Made by a program: the position numbers and the translations under genes. From Microcoleus sp. CAWBG506 (GTDB taxonomy: Bacteria; Cyanobacteriota; Cyanobacteriia; Cyanobacteriales; Microcoleaceae): DNA of 49,217 nucleotides. The stretch is from NCBI GenBank assembly GCA_020883125.1, contig JAHREW010000047.1, positions 1-49,217 on the forward strand. Reading direction: 5' to 3'. Each line of letters begins with the position of its first letter. Position 1 is the first letter of the stretch. The notes under the pieces are model-generated. The model was not told the DNA's origin. It did not search any database and worked only from the letters and a program-made list of their open reading frames with translations. This document shows, piece by piece, positions 34,627 to 44,436 of the stretch.

Positions 34627-35190
34627 ATGAAAATTAAAATTTACCAGATAGTAACTGGATTGTCGATCGTCCTGATGACAGCACTCTTCTTAAGACGTTT
34701 TGAAATCACCATCGCCAACAACTCCACCCTACCAAACAATTTACCACCGACAGCCACCGTACTCCCCCCAAGCACCACCACCAGCCCAGAAATAGTAAGT
34801 CCACCCAAACCCAAGCCCACATCAACCCCGAACCCACCAGAAGAAATCAGCAATGCCTCATCAATACCTCCAAACGTCGAAGCCATCGGCACTTTGCGCG
34901 TCAGTAACCGCAGCGAACACCCCGTGCGAGTGGCCCTGTTGGCCAAGGGAGAAGCCGAAAAATCCTACAACAAACCCGCCCACTGGGACTTTGCACCAGG
35001 AGAAGGTGGCGGCAAAGGACTGATGCTCTCGCTTCCCGAAAGAAAACTCAAAATCAAACAAGGAGACATCCTGGTTGTCTTCGCTCAAGATGGCTCTCGT
35101 CGCTACTGGGGGCCCTACGTCGCCGGAGAAACAGCCTCCCCCGATTGGAACACCACAGCCGGAGAATGGCAATTAATTTTGTCACCCTGA
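34627..35190 (+). CDS. Unknown membrane-anchored or secreted protein
   Basis: 187 residues. A hydrophobic N-terminal helix (YQIVTGLSIVLMTALFLRRF) acts as signal or anchor. A Pro/Thr/Ser-rich linker of about 50 residues and a C-terminal globular domain follow (LRVSNRSEHPVRVALLA, WDFAPGEGGGKGLMLSLP, GDILVVFAQDGSRRYWGPYVAGE). The domain looks like a small beta-fold. No family was recognised; the protein is likely periplasmic. Confidence 0.65.
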   Translation: MKIKIYQIVTGLSIVLMTALFLRRFEITIANNSTLPNNLPPTATVLPPSTTTSPEIVSPPKPKPTSTPNPPEEISNASSIPPNVEAIGTLRVSNRSEHPVRVALLAKGEAEKSYNKPAHWDFAPGEGGGKGLMLSLPERKLKIKQGDILVVFAQDGSRRYWGPYVAGETASPDWNTTAGEWQLILSP

Positions 35191-35272
35191 GAAAATCTCA
35201 ATCAGAAATATTCATCTCTCCTCTTCCTCTGCGCCCTTTGCGCCCTCTGTGGTTAAAAAAAATCCTAATAAA

Positions 35273-37642
35273 CTAATCCAACCGCTCTAATTTAGCATTC
35301 CTCGGATCGATAATTTTTCGACCCAAACCAGAAAACTTAATAGCCAAATTAACCTTCTCTCCATCCCCCAAAACATGAGTAATTTCTCCCAGCCCAAAAG
35401 CAGGATGAACAACTCGATCCCCCGCTTTCCAATCTACCAATTGTAAATTTTTACCTTTAGCAGAACGCCGGGAATTAGATGGTAAATTATTAGTCTTTTC
35501 TGGGGAAACAGCCATCTTTCCTGACCCAGTTTTTCTGGCACTTCCAGCTATCAACTCTTTGGGAAGTTCCCCTAAAAATAGGGAAGGGGTACAATGTTCC
35601 CGGAAACCTCCCCACAGGCGACGTTCGCGAGTGTGAGTTAAAAAGAGCAGTTCGCGAGCGCGAGTGATCCCAACATAACACAAACGCCGTTCTTCTTCTA
35701 TGGCTCTGGGGTCATCCAAACTGCGGAAATTGGGAAATAAACCTTGTTCCATTCCGACTAGAAATACTACGGGAAATTCTAACCCTTTGGCAGAATGTAG
35801 CGTCATCAGCGACACGCGGGAATCTTCTTCTTGTAAGTCGTCTAAATCTGAAGCTAAGGATACTTTTGACAAAAATGCTGTGAGGGTGGCTTCTTCGTTT
35901 TGTTCTTCAAATTGCAGCACCGCGTTGTACAATTCTTGGACGTTTTCGATGCGATTTTCGGCTTCTTCGGTTCCTTGATTTTTGAGGTCTTGAATATAAC
36001 CAGAATCTTCGATAATTCCTTGGACAATTTGCGAAGCAGGCAGGGTTTCAACTTGCGATTGCCAATGGGAAATCATTGTGGCAAACTTAATCATAGCTTT
36101 TGCCGATCGCCCTGCGATGGTATTCACATCAGACTCATTCTTGAGGATTTCCCACAGCGGAATGCCCAATTGAGTTGCAGCATCTTCGATTTTCCCAAAT
36201 GTAGTATCGCCAATGCCGCGGCGGGGAGTATTAATGATGCGTTTGAGACTAACACTGTCGTCTGGATTGGCAAGGGTTCGCAGGTATGCTAGGATGTCTT
36301 TGATTTCCTTGCGATCGTAAAACTTCAAACCGCCGACAATATTGTAGGGAATATCTAAACGCATTAATGCTTCTTCAAACGAGCGGGATTGAGCGTTAGT
36401 GCGGTAGAGAATCGCAAAATTACTCCCTTGTTCAAATTCTGAATTCTGACGCTTCAAGGTTTGAATTTTACCAGCCACAAATTCTGCTTCATCTATTTCA
36501 TTGTCAGCGCGCCAAATCGTAATCGGTGCTCCGGGTTCGCGAGTGGCACGCAGAACTTTGTCGATGCGTTCGGTATTGTTTTGAATTAAGTGGTTGGCGA
36601 CTTCCAGGATATTAGATCGCGATCGATAATTCTCTTCTAATTTTACCATTGTCTGGGTTCTTTCATCAGACAAACCATCTCCGAAATCTTCTTGAAATTC
36701 CAGCAATATGGTATAATCTGCCATCCGAAAACTGTAGATTGATTGATCGACATCACCGACTATAAAAATAGAGCGATTTTGCCATTTATCAAAGTCTTTG
36801 GGGTTTGCGTTATTTGTAACCAAGAGCTTAATTAAATCGGATTGAGTGCGGTTAGTATCTTGGTATTCGTCAACTAAGATATGACAAAACTTTTTATGCC
36901 AATAATTTAATACTTGCTCATTTTGGCGCAAAAGTTGGACAGGAACTAGGATTAAATCGTCAAAATCTAAAGCATTATTTGCTGCTAAAGCATCTTGGTA
37001 GCGAGTGTACACATCAGCAATTACGCGACCTCTATAATCCGGTTCTGCTAACAGGTATTCTTGAGGCGACCAACCTTTGTTTTTAGCATTACTGATGACG
37101 TATCTCACTTTTTTGGGGTCAAACTTCTTATCGTCGAGGTTGAGAGTTTTGGTGACAATTTGTTTGACCAGAGTTTGAGCATCTGATTCGTCAAAAATTG
37201 AAAAATTGCGTTTCCACTGTCTGCCTTTTTCGTCTTGATATTTTTCAATGTCATAGCGAAGAATCCGGCCGCACAGAGAGTGGAAAGTTCCCATCCAAAT
37301 GTGTTTGGTAATGTTACGATAAATTTGCGATCGCAATCTAGTTTGCACATCCGGTGCTAACTCTTCCAAAGGTAAGCCATATTCTGCTTCAGCTTGTTGA
37401 GTGGCCAGCAGTTTCTCAATTCTTTCTTTCATCTCTCTGGCTGCTTTATTGGTAAATGTCACCGCCAGAATATTTTCAGGATTGACTCGATTGGTGCGAA
37501 TTAAATTAGCAACTCGGTAAGTCAGGGCCCGCGTTTTGCCAGAACCGGCCCCGGCTACTACTAACATTGGCCCGTTATAGTGTACCACTGCTTGACGTTG
37601 AGATGGGTTGAGAGTGTTCAGAAAGTCGGTAGTTTGAGTCAT
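35273..37642 (-). CDS. pcrA: UvrD/PcrA-type ATP-dependent DNA helicase
   Basis: 789 residues from MTQTTDFLNTLNPSQRQAVV; 17 earlier in-frame residues derive from a heptamer repeat and are not credible. Superfamily 1 helicase motifs are clear: GAGSGKTRALTYR (Walker A), ILAVTFTNKAAREMKER, ILVDEYQDTNRTQ (II), VGDVDQSIYSFRMAD (III), LEENYRSRSNIL (IV), SLMTLHSAKGLEFPVVF (V) and YVGITRARELLFLTHT (VI). The C-terminus has the PcrA/UvrD Tudor-like end (DRVVHPAFGLGEI). It unwinds 3' to 5' in repair and replication. Confidence 0.95.
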   Translation of the reverse strand: MTQTTDFLNTLNPSQRQAVVHYNGPMLVVAGAGSGKTRALTYRVANLIRTNRVNPENILAVTFTNKAAREMKERIEKLLATQQAEAEYGLPLEELAPDVQTRLRSQIYRNITKHIWMGTFHSLCGRILRYDIEKYQDEKGRQWKRNFSIFDESDAQTLVKQIVTKTLNLDDKKFDPKKVRYVISNAKNKGWSPQEYLLAEPDYRGRVIADVYTRYQDALAANNALDFDDLILVPVQLLRQNEQVLNYWHKKFCHILVDEYQDTNRTQSDLIKLLVTNNANPKDFDKWQNRSIFIVGDVDQSIYSFRMADYTILLEFQEDFGDGLSDERTQTMVKLEENYRSRSNILEVANHLIQNNTERIDKVLRATREPGAPITIWRADNEIDEAEFVAGKIQTLKRQNSEFEQGSNFAILYRTNAQSRSFEEALMRLDIPYNIVGGLKFYDRKEIKDILAYLRTLANPDDSVSLKRIINTPRRGIGDTTFGKIEDAATQLGIPLWEILKNESDVNTIAGRSAKAMIKFATMISHWQSQVETLPASQIVQGIIEDSGYIQDLKNQGTEEAENRIENVQELYNAVLQFEEQNEEATLTAFLSKVSLASDLDDLQEEDSRVSLMTLHSAKGLEFPVVFLVGMEQGLFPNFRSLDDPRAIEEERRLCYVGITRARELLFLTHTRERRLWGGFREHCTPSLFLGELPKELIAGSARKTGSGKMAVSPEKTNNLPSNSRRSAKGKNLQLVDWKAGDRVVHPAFGLGEITHVLGDGEKVNLAIKFSGLGRKIIDPRNAKLERLD

Positions 37643-37677
37643 AAGAAGGAAGAAGGAAGAAGGAAGAAGGAAGAAGG
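37643..37677. repeat. Heptanucleotide tandem repeat adjoining the helicase start
   Basis: About four to five copies of GAAGGAA on the plus strand lie immediately upstream of the helicase ATG. Read on the minus strand they give the leader TTCCTTC repeats, which contain no Shine-Dalgarno sequence. Confidence 0.8.
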
Positions 37678-37733
37678 AATAAAGAAAATACACCTAAAGT
37701 AATAGTTTCAGTGCTTCAGAATATCCTATTTTT

Positions 37734-38117
37734 TTAACGTTTAAATATTTGTTTGAGGCAAATTGCAGCTAATATTCCGAATCCAATCCAGATGGCGACA
37801 ATTACGACACCAGCAGCCAGATTTATCGGTTTCTCTCGGTTTATTTGTGCGGCGGCTTGTTCTCGACACTCGGCTAAAACCTGTGGCGGAATCATTTTGA
37901 TTACTAGCCAAATCCCCACAGGGACAATGATTAAATCGTCTAAATATCCCAAAATTGGTATGAAATCGGGAATTAAGTCGATCGGGCTGAAGGCATAGGC
38001 AACCGTAACACCGGCTAACATTCTCGCATACCAAGGGACTCTGGGGTCAATGCTGGCTAAATAAATAGCGTAAGTTTCTTTTTTGAGTTTCCTAGCAAGT
38101 TGTTTTAATGATTGCAT
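37734..38117 (-). CDS. YkvA-family (DUF1232) membrane protein
   Basis: 127 residues. DPRVPWYARMLAGVTVAYAFSPIDLIPDFIPILGYLDDLIIVPVGI is the DUF1232 core (the SPIDLIPD motif is diagnostic). A C-terminal membrane helix (AAGVVIVAIWIGFGILAAICL) follows. It is upstream of the helicase on the same strand. The function is unknown. Confidence 0.9.
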   Translation of the reverse strand: MQSLKQLARKLKKETYAIYLASIDPRVPWYARMLAGVTVAYAFSPIDLIPDFIPILGYLDDLIIVPVGIWLVIKMIPPQVLAECREQAAAQINREKPINLAAGVVIVAIWIGFGILAAICLKQIFKR

Positions 38118-38273
38118 ATATTAATGACTCTACGCTCAATTCCCAATTTCCCATTACCCATTCCCAAATCCCTATTAATTTAAGTTTCTAAAAGTGTAAC
38201 CGTGCGGATGTCTGAAAATTTCCATTGCAACATAAGATTATACCATCTATTGTATGTGAGGATATTCAAGTTT

Positions 38274-39011
38274 ATGAATCCTATTTTACGATCGCGCGAT
38301 CGCATAAATTTCCGCAGTCTGCTAACAGCTTTATGTTTAACCTTAACTATCGTTAGTTTCACCGGATTGGGCGAGGCGAGGGCTCAAGAACAGCGGCTGA
38401 GAACGCTAACAGTTACTGGGCGCGGGATCGAAGTAATTCCGACTACACAGACTCAAGTTCGTTTGGGTGTTGAGGTGCAGGGGAAAACGGCGGCCGAGGT
38501 GCAACAGGAAGCGGCGAGGCGATCGTCTGCTGTGGTAGAGTTACTGCGATCGCGCCCAGTCGAAAAACTCGAAACCACCGGCATCACCCTCAATCCCACC
38601 TACAGCTACGAAAACAATCAGCAGCGCTTGACTGGCTATACAGCGACGAATACCGTCACTTTTCGGATTAATACTCAATCTGCCGGAACTTTGCTCGATG
38701 ATGCAGTGAATGCCGGGGCCACACGCATTGATGGTGTGAGTTTTGTGGCTGTCGAAAGTGCGATCGAATCTGCTCGAAAACAAGCACTCCGCAAAGCAAC
38801 CCAAGACGCTCAATCCCAAGCCGATGCCGTCTTGAGCAGCATCAACCTCAAGCGGGGAGAAATTTTGAGTATTCAAGTTAATGGTGCTTCTGCGCCGCCT
38901 CCTGTGTACCGGCAATTTGCCACTCGCGCTGCTGTTGCTGACGCTACAACGCCCGTGGTGGGAGGCGAACAGCAGATTGAAGCATCGGTGACTTTGCAAA
39001 TTAGCTATTAA
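38274..39011 (+). CDS. SIMPL (DUF541) domain protein, secreted
   Basis: 245 residues from MNPILRSRDRINFRSLL; an ATG 24 codons earlier is less likely. The N-terminus is a signal peptide (LLTALCLTLTIVSFTGLGEARA, then Q). The SIMPL domain follows: LRTLTVTGRGIEVIPTTQTQVRLGVEVQGKTAAEVQQEAARR, LETTGITLNPTYSY, GYTATNTVTFRI, ALRKATQDAQSQADAVL. SIMPL proteins are periplasmic beta/alpha proteins of unclear function. Confidence 0.88.
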   Translation: MNPILRSRDRINFRSLLTALCLTLTIVSFTGLGEARAQEQRLRTLTVTGRGIEVIPTTQTQVRLGVEVQGKTAAEVQQEAARRSSAVVELLRSRPVEKLETTGITLNPTYSYENNQQRLTGYTATNTVTFRINTQSAGTLLDDAVNAGATRIDGVSFVAVESAIESARKQALRKATQDAQSQADAVLSSINLKRGEILSIQVNGASAPPPVYRQFATRAAVADATTPVVGGEQQIEASVTLQISY

Positions 39012-39015
39012 TTCA

Positions 39016-39078
39016 AGGTTCGTAGTGAGGACTTTAGTCCTACTAATGGATGCGGACTAAAGTCCTCACTACGAACCT
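39016..39078. terminator. Perfect 25-bp inverted repeat between convergent genes
   Basis: The arms at 39016-39040 and 39054-39078 (aggttcgtagtgaggacttt at the left) are exact complements around 13 bases. It lies between the convergent SIMPL and kinase genes and probably terminates both; by its length it may also be a MITE. Confidence 0.75.
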
Positions 39079-39116
39079 ATTTAATCGTGATAGTTTGACC
39101 ACAAATAATATTAAGA

Positions 39117-40388
39117 TTAAATAGGAAGTTCGATCGCAAATTCAGTACCTTTCCCCGCCATCGACTTGCAAAATAATTGACCGCCGTGCTTATCAGTCAC
39201 AATCTGCTTAGCAATGGACAATCCCAGCCCGGTGCCCTTACCAACCGCTTTTGTAGTAAACAGAGGTTCAAACAAATGTTGTTGAATCTCCTCGGTCATT
39301 CCCAACCCGTTATCGACAATTCGGACGATCGCACTTTCGCGCAAAACTTCCGTGCTAATGGTAATTGTCATAGGACGTAGGTCTTTTTCCCAAGCATCAT
39401 CCACAGCGTCGATCGCATTTGCCAACAAATTCATAAACACTTGGTTCATCGGGCCTCGATAGCATTTAATCAAGGGCAATTCTCCGTAGTTTTGGATAAC
39501 TTCAATGGCGGGGCGAACTCCTCGATCCTTCAGTCGGTGTTTTAACAGCAGCAGCGTACTATCTAAAGTCTCATGCAGATCGATCGCACTGGCAGTATCT
39601 CCATCATAACGGGAAAAGTTCCGCAGCGACAGCGCAATATCTTTAATGCGTTCAGTGCCTATTTGCATTGAATCCAAAAGCTGAGAAAAATCCTCGATCA
39701 CAAACTTCAAATCTATCTCTTTAATCTTGATCGCGATATCTGATGCAGGTTTAGGATAGTTTTTTTGATAGAGGCTAAGAACTTCTATAATGTCAGCAAG
39801 ATATTCCTTCGCAGGCGCAATGTTGCTGACCATAAAACTCAGCGGGTTATTAATTTCATGGGCTACTCCGGCAATGAGTTGCCCCAGGGCGGATAGTTTT
39901 TCTTGCTGCACTACCTGGACTTGGGCTTGTTGCAAAGCGCTGGTGCGTTCTGTAACTTGCTGTTCCAGATTGTCCGTTAACTGTTTAAGCTGCCAGTGAA
40001 TGTTAACTCTGGCAATTACTTCGTCTTGTTCAAAGGGTTTGGTGATGTAATCCACTGCACCCAATGACAAGCCTTTGATCTTGCTTTCGGCATCTGCTAA
40101 GGCGGTCATAAAAATGATCGGAATTGCCGTTGTCGCGGGGTTGGCTTTGAGCTGGCGACAAGTTTCAAAGCCGTCGATTCCCGGCATTTGCACGTCTAGC
40201 AATATTAGTTCGGGGAAAGGGATTTTTGTTGGTTCGATAGCACATTTTTCCAGCATCTCAATCGCCGATTCGCCGTCCACTGCCACTCGCGCTTTGTAGC
40301 CTGCTGTTTTTAATGCCTGCGACAGAACAGACAAATTTGTGGAACTGTCATCTACTATCAAAATATATTTTTTTTCGGGTTCAGCCAT
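39117..40388 (-). CDS. Response regulator-histidine kinase fusion
   Basis: 423 residues. An N-terminal receiver domain (phosphoacceptor D65 in LILLDVQMPG, acidic IVDD at 11-14, K in YITKPFE) is followed by a coiled-coil linker, then a histidine kinase with H177 in AHEINNPLSF and an ATPase domain (N box FMNLLANAIDAVDDA, G1 DNGLGMTEE, G2 GTGLGLSIAKQI). With no membrane or sensor part it takes its input through the receiver. It follows the 929-residue kinase on the same strand with a 12-bp gap, so it forms a phosphorelay operon with it. Confidence 0.92.
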   Translation of the reverse strand: MAEPEKKYILIVDDSSTNLSVLSQALKTAGYKARVAVDGESAIEMLEKCAIEPTKIPFPELILLDVQMPGIDGFETCRQLKANPATTAIPIIFMTALADAESKIKGLSLGAVDYITKPFEQDEVIARVNIHWQLKQLTDNLEQQVTERTSALQQAQVQVVQQEKLSALGQLIAGVAHEINNPLSFMVSNIAPAKEYLADIIEVLSLYQKNYPKPASDIAIKIKEIDLKFVIEDFSQLLDSMQIGTERIKDIALSLRNFSRYDGDTASAIDLHETLDSTLLLLKHRLKDRGVRPAIEVIQNYGELPLIKCYRGPMNQVFMNLLANAIDAVDDAWEKDLRPMTITISTEVLRESAIVRIVDNGLGMTEEIQQHLFEPLFTTKAVGKGTGLGLSIAKQIVTDKHGGQLFCKSMAGKGTEFAIELPI

Positions 40389-40400
40389 GATATGTTTTCC

Positions 40401-43190
40401 TTACGCTTGTGATAAATGTTCTGCAATTAATGCCCGCAGTTCTTTGACCTGAAATCCTTCTGCCAAAACGAGTATTTTTTTAGCAAAAATTGCCTGTTCT
40501 GGATGGGCTGTTTGAATTTGATCCGCCATCTCGATTACCGCGTCCAAATCGCCCGATTGAGCTTGCTCATTTAATAACTGCAAAATCTCGATCGCCGGAA
40601 TCTGCATTTCGTTTGGCATGGCATTTTGCTCTTTTTTACCCGCATCTACTGTTTCGTCATACACCCACTCTAGTCGCAAGTATTTTTGAAGTAAGCCCAG
40701 TAATACCTCTGCTTGCACTGGTTTCGGCAAAAAATCACTGCCGCCTGCATCCAGACTCTTTTGGCGATCGATCTCAAATACGCTTGCAGATGACACTAGC
40801 ACGATCGCACCTTGCAGTTGAGGATGAGAGCGGATTTTTCCCAAAAACTCGAATCCGTCCATCACCGGCATAGCTAAATCGGTAAGAATTAAATCGGGTG
40901 CGGTGTCTAAAGCGCGATCGAGTCCTTCCTTACCATCAGCAGCTTCAATCATCTCAAAGCCGATCGGTTCCAGCAAGTTTACCAGCACCGCCCGATTTTC
41001 CCACCTATCATCAACCACCAAAATTTTGCGTTTTTCGCCTTCATAGCTCAAAACAGCGCCCTGTTCGACGATTCTCGAACTATCAGCCCAATCCTGAGCC
41101 TCTGGGAGTGCCACTTCAAAGGAAAAATTACTGCCAACTCCTGCATGGCTTTCTATGAGAATTTCACTCTGCATCAAGCCCACAATCTTTTGACTAATCG
41201 CCAGCCCCAATCCAGTACCTTCCGATTGCTTTTTAATATCACCTACTTGCTCAAAAGGTTGGAAAATTTTCTTAACTTGCGCTGGTGTCATTCCCGGGCC
41301 TGTATCTTCGATTGTGAAGCGAATTTTATATAGATTGGAAGTTGCATCCAACGTATTTAAATCGGAAGTTTTATCATAGTTGATGACATCTACCTGAAAA
41401 ATCACGCCTCCTTGTTCCGTAAACTTAATCGCATTACCAAGCAAATTTAGCAGCACTTGGCGCAAACGTTTCTCATCACCGCAAACGCCTGTCGGAAGTT
41501 GCGTATCTATTTTTAAATCAAAAGTAATTGCCTTTTCCTGGGCGCGAATCATGCAGATTTCGGCAACACCTTGGATGAATGCAGGTAGGTGAAAAGCAGT
41601 GGGATGCAGTTCGAGTTTTCGGGCTTCAATTTTCGACAAATCCAACACATCATTAATCAGCGTTAGCAGGTGCGAACCGCACTGATAAATGATATCAACG
41701 CCACCGCGCCCTTTGTGCGTCAGAGGTTCGCTGCGCTGGAGAATTTGCGCGTATCCTAAAATGCCGTTGAGGGGAGTTCGCAATTCGTGACTCATGTTAG
41801 CTAAAAATTCGCTTTTGGCGCGGTTGGCACCGTCTGCCATCTCTTTCGCGATTTTGAGTTCGACGGTGCGTTCTTCGACGCGCTGTTCGAGTTCGATGTT
41901 GGTGTTTTCCAGGGCTGTAAAAGAGTCGCGCAGTTGCTGCGCCATGTCGTTGAAGGATTGAGTCAGCACGCCCAATTCATTCTTCCCGGAGACTTCCAGA
42001 GTGCGATCGAACTTCCCGGAGGCGAGATCCTTTGATGCTATGCTCAATTGTGCGATCGGGTCAGTAATCAGGCGGGAAGTATAAAAACCAACAACCGTCG
42101 CCACAACTAAAGCGCCGATACAAAATAGAATCGTGGTGCGGGTATTAGCATTAATTTGCCCCATGAAATCCGATTCAGGAATAACAACAACAACCAACCA
42201 ATCCAATCCCCCTTCGTCTTTCCAGGGTACAACTTGGACAAATTGGTGTTCTTTCTTCAGCAAGAAATCAAGCTGTTGATTATCTTTGATATTGTTGAAG
42301 TCGCCGAAATGGTTTACTAAATATTGAGATGTCGATCGAATCAGCATATCGCTGCTTTCCAATGCACTTAACCGCTTAGGCTTGCCATCAATCAGTCTAA
42401 AGGGTTGCTCGGTGCTGGAACTCGCAACCATTAGCCCGCTGCGCTCGACAATAAACGTTCTCCCAGATTTGCTGACTTTCAGTTGTCTCAAAAAATCACT
42501 AATTTCCGAAAGACGCTGGTCGATGGAACTGACACCAATCAGTTGATTATTCTTATCATAAATCGGGCTATTTGCAGTAACAGCCAGAGAATATGGCGTG
42601 ATTGCCCACTGATATAAAACCCATGTGGGTTTTCTAGCTTTAACCGTGTTTGAGTACCACGCTTCTTTCTGGAACCCGTCATATTTGAGTATTTGAATAA
42701 TCTGAGTCCTGTTACCCTGACTATCTGTTTTGTATGTGTAAATATTTTGATTGTCGCGTTGCTTTGGATTAATTATTTCAATAACAATATTTCTATCTGT
42801 GATATTTCCAGCACCCGCAAACTTGCCTCCAGGAGCGCCAAAGCCTATGTAGCCCACATTAAACAATTGCATTTGTTTCCAGAAGAAACGAGCCATATTA
42901 TCTAAATCTTTGGGATCGAGCAATCCCACCTCGAAGGCATCGCCGTTCACTTGAGCGAGGTGTCGCGCTGTATTGAGTTGGCTGTCTAAGTGCTGGTTAA
43001 TGCGGCTGCTGACTTCCGTCCGCAGTTGAGATGCCAAATCATTGACTGCTTTCTGTCCGTTGCGGAAGGATAAGTAGCCCACAATGCCGACTGCACCGAT
43101 GATTTGTAGCACGAACGGGATAATTAAAACTGTTCGCAGTGGTACATTACCAATCAGTTTCTTGAGGATTGAAGGCTGGGATGATGACAT
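40401..43190 (-). CDS. Membrane hybrid histidine kinase (dCache-HAMP-HK-REC)
   Basis: 929 residues. Membrane helices at about 18-41 and 350-371 flank a periplasmic dCache-type sensor with SPIYDKNNQLIGVSSIDQRL. A HAMP domain follows (about 372-425), then coiled coil, HisKA with H468 in NMSHELRTPLNGILGYAQIL, HATPase (LLNLLGNAIKF; EDTGPGMTPAQ; GTGLGLAIS) and a receiver with D771 (LILTDLAMPVMDGFEFL). About 95 further helical residues end the protein. It presumably senses a small extracellular ligand and passes phosphate to the fusion protein encoded 12 bp downstream. Confidence 0.93.
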   Translation of the reverse strand: MSSSQPSILKKLIGNVPLRTVLIIPFVLQIIGAVGIVGYLSFRNGQKAVNDLASQLRTEVSSRINQHLDSQLNTARHLAQVNGDAFEVGLLDPKDLDNMARFFWKQMQLFNVGYIGFGAPGGKFAGAGNITDRNIVIEIINPKQRDNQNIYTYKTDSQGNRTQIIQILKYDGFQKEAWYSNTVKARKPTWVLYQWAITPYSLAVTANSPIYDKNNQLIGVSSIDQRLSEISDFLRQLKVSKSGRTFIVERSGLMVASSSTEQPFRLIDGKPKRLSALESSDMLIRSTSQYLVNHFGDFNNIKDNQQLDFLLKKEHQFVQVVPWKDEGGLDWLVVVVIPESDFMGQINANTRTTILFCIGALVVATVVGFYTSRLITDPIAQLSIASKDLASGKFDRTLEVSGKNELGVLTQSFNDMAQQLRDSFTALENTNIELEQRVEERTVELKIAKEMADGANRAKSEFLANMSHELRTPLNGILGYAQILQRSEPLTHKGRGGVDIIYQCGSHLLTLINDVLDLSKIEARKLELHPTAFHLPAFIQGVAEICMIRAQEKAITFDLKIDTQLPTGVCGDEKRLRQVLLNLLGNAIKFTEQGGVIFQVDVINYDKTSDLNTLDATSNLYKIRFTIEDTGPGMTPAQVKKIFQPFEQVGDIKKQSEGTGLGLAISQKIVGLMQSEILIESHAGVGSNFSFEVALPEAQDWADSSRIVEQGAVLSYEGEKRKILVVDDRWENRAVLVNLLEPIGFEMIEAADGKEGLDRALDTAPDLILTDLAMPVMDGFEFLGKIRSHPQLQGAIVLVSSASVFEIDRQKSLDAGGSDFLPKPVQAEVLLGLLQKYLRLEWVYDETVDAGKKEQNAMPNEMQIPAIEILQLLNEQAQSGDLDAVIEMADQIQTAHPEQAIFAKKILVLAEGFQVKELRALIAEHLSQA

Positions 43191-43688
43191 ATGGCAACTC
43201 GCTATTACAGTGAGGCAAGTATTATTTTTGCTCGACTACACTTAGGCGAGCTGTTTTTTTATAGACATTCACAAGGGCGATCGCCCTTATTTGAGAATCA
43301 CCTAATTTGTGTTTATGTATCAATATTAACCTAAAAATGATTTAAGCAAGTATTTTGTATTGTTAATTTAATATCTCGCCCGCACAGAAAGCCGCACTTC
43401 CACAGCAGTTGTCAATTTTCTGAAATACAGTAGGGACAAGGCACTGCCGTGTCCTTATCCAGATCTCAACTAAAAATTGCTATCTCAGGGGATTATCGTA
43501 GAGGTTTTGCTAAATTGATACTCGATTGTGGCTGCGAATACTGAAGGAAATATCCTGAAAAATCGTATATTGAAATCACAATAAATGTGCGTCCAGAGTG
43601 CTGCCTCTATTTTTATAGCCAACCTAAGAATTAGGACATTTCAGTCTCAGAAAGTCTGCTTTTATCCAACCTTTGTATCGAACTTTCG
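43191..43688. other. Gap upstream of the kinase operon
   Basis: About 500 bp with no gene. It holds a degenerate copy (about 43431-43460) of the hairpin gtagggacacagca...tgctgtgtccctac seen at 5326-5354. The promoter of the kinase operon should lie in the first 150 bp (HIP1-type site near 43276), but no confident -35/-10 pair was found. Confidence 0.5.
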
Positions 43689-44021
43689 TCATACTGCACC
43701 TTGTTTCCGAGTTTGAGCAGTTATCAATTGTTGATACAGAAGTGGGCTTTTTTCCCTCAAAGACTGTTTCAATTTATTAAATTCTGCTTCACCCTCTTTT
43801 AAGTACGCATCCACCATTTCTCGGTTGGCAAGATAAAAGGCGATCGCACCATAAACCTGCTCTAGCGAAAGAAGTGGAAAATTTTGGGCAATACTTTCGG
43901 GAGCTTCTCCATTCAAGAAGCAATAAACGACTGAATCGAGAGAAATCCGAGTTCCTTCAATCCAATACCCTTCGTTGCGTTGTTCGATATACTGCTTTGT
44001 TGGAGTGATGGCTAGTGTCAT
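43689..44021 (-). CDS. DUF433 domain protein
   Basis: 110 residues. YIEQRNEGYWIEGTRISLDSVVYCFLNGEAPESIAQNFPLLSLEQVYGAIAFYLANREMVDAYL is the DUF433 domain (EGTRISLDSVVYCFLNG.SPESI pattern), a small helical winged fold found on antitoxin-like proteins. DUF433 genes often sit beside a DUF5615 PIN-like toxin gene; none is seen here. A Lys/Glu-rich C-terminal tail follows. Confidence 0.85.
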   Translation of the reverse strand: MTLAITPTKQYIEQRNEGYWIEGTRISLDSVVYCFLNGEAPESIAQNFPLLSLEQVYGAIAFYLANREMVDAYLKEGEAEFNKLKQSLREKSPLLYQQLITAQTRKQGAV

Positions 44022-44094
44022 AGGGCGATCGCTGCTTTTATCTAGATTTTAAACGAATTAGGTGAGATGGTTAGATGCGCGATCGCACAATCAA

Positions 44095-44436
44095 TCAAGC
44101 GATCGCAAACTCCGTATATTGCCGTAAATGCGGTGGATGAAACGCCAATACAATATCCTCCCGCGGCACGCCAGCCTGCAAAAAATCTGTCACCACGCCA
44201 TCTTCTGTCCAATCCTCCTCAATCCAAATTTTGCCATCCCGCAATCGCACGTGAATAGTATTTATCTTAATCCGTTCTTCCCCCTGCCAACCAATTACCA
44301 TCAATAAATAATGGTCATGTTGTTCATCAAAAATCAGCACATCTTCTAGCTTTAAATTAGTCGATTTTGACCCTAATTTGTAATATTCTGTCAAAATTTT
44401 CTGAATCAAATGACGATAATACTCTAATTTATCCAT
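44095..44436 (-). CDS. xisI: XisI-family protein
   Basis: 113 residues. MDKLEYYRHLIQKILTEYYKL, DEQHDHYLLMVIGWQGEERI, VRLRDGKIWIEEDWTEDGV and AGVPREDIVLAFHPPHLR are the conserved XisI blocks. XisI was described in Anabaena as a factor controlling excision of the fdxN element. It overlaps xisH by 13 bp. No fdxN or xisF gene is in the window, so the role here must be something else or unknown. Confidence 0.92.
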   Translation of the reverse strand: MDKLEYYRHLIQKILTEYYKLGSKSTNLKLEDVLIFDEQHDHYLLMVIGWQGEERIKINTIHVRLRDGKIWIEEDWTEDGVVTDFLQAGVPREDIVLAFHPPHLRQYTEFAIA

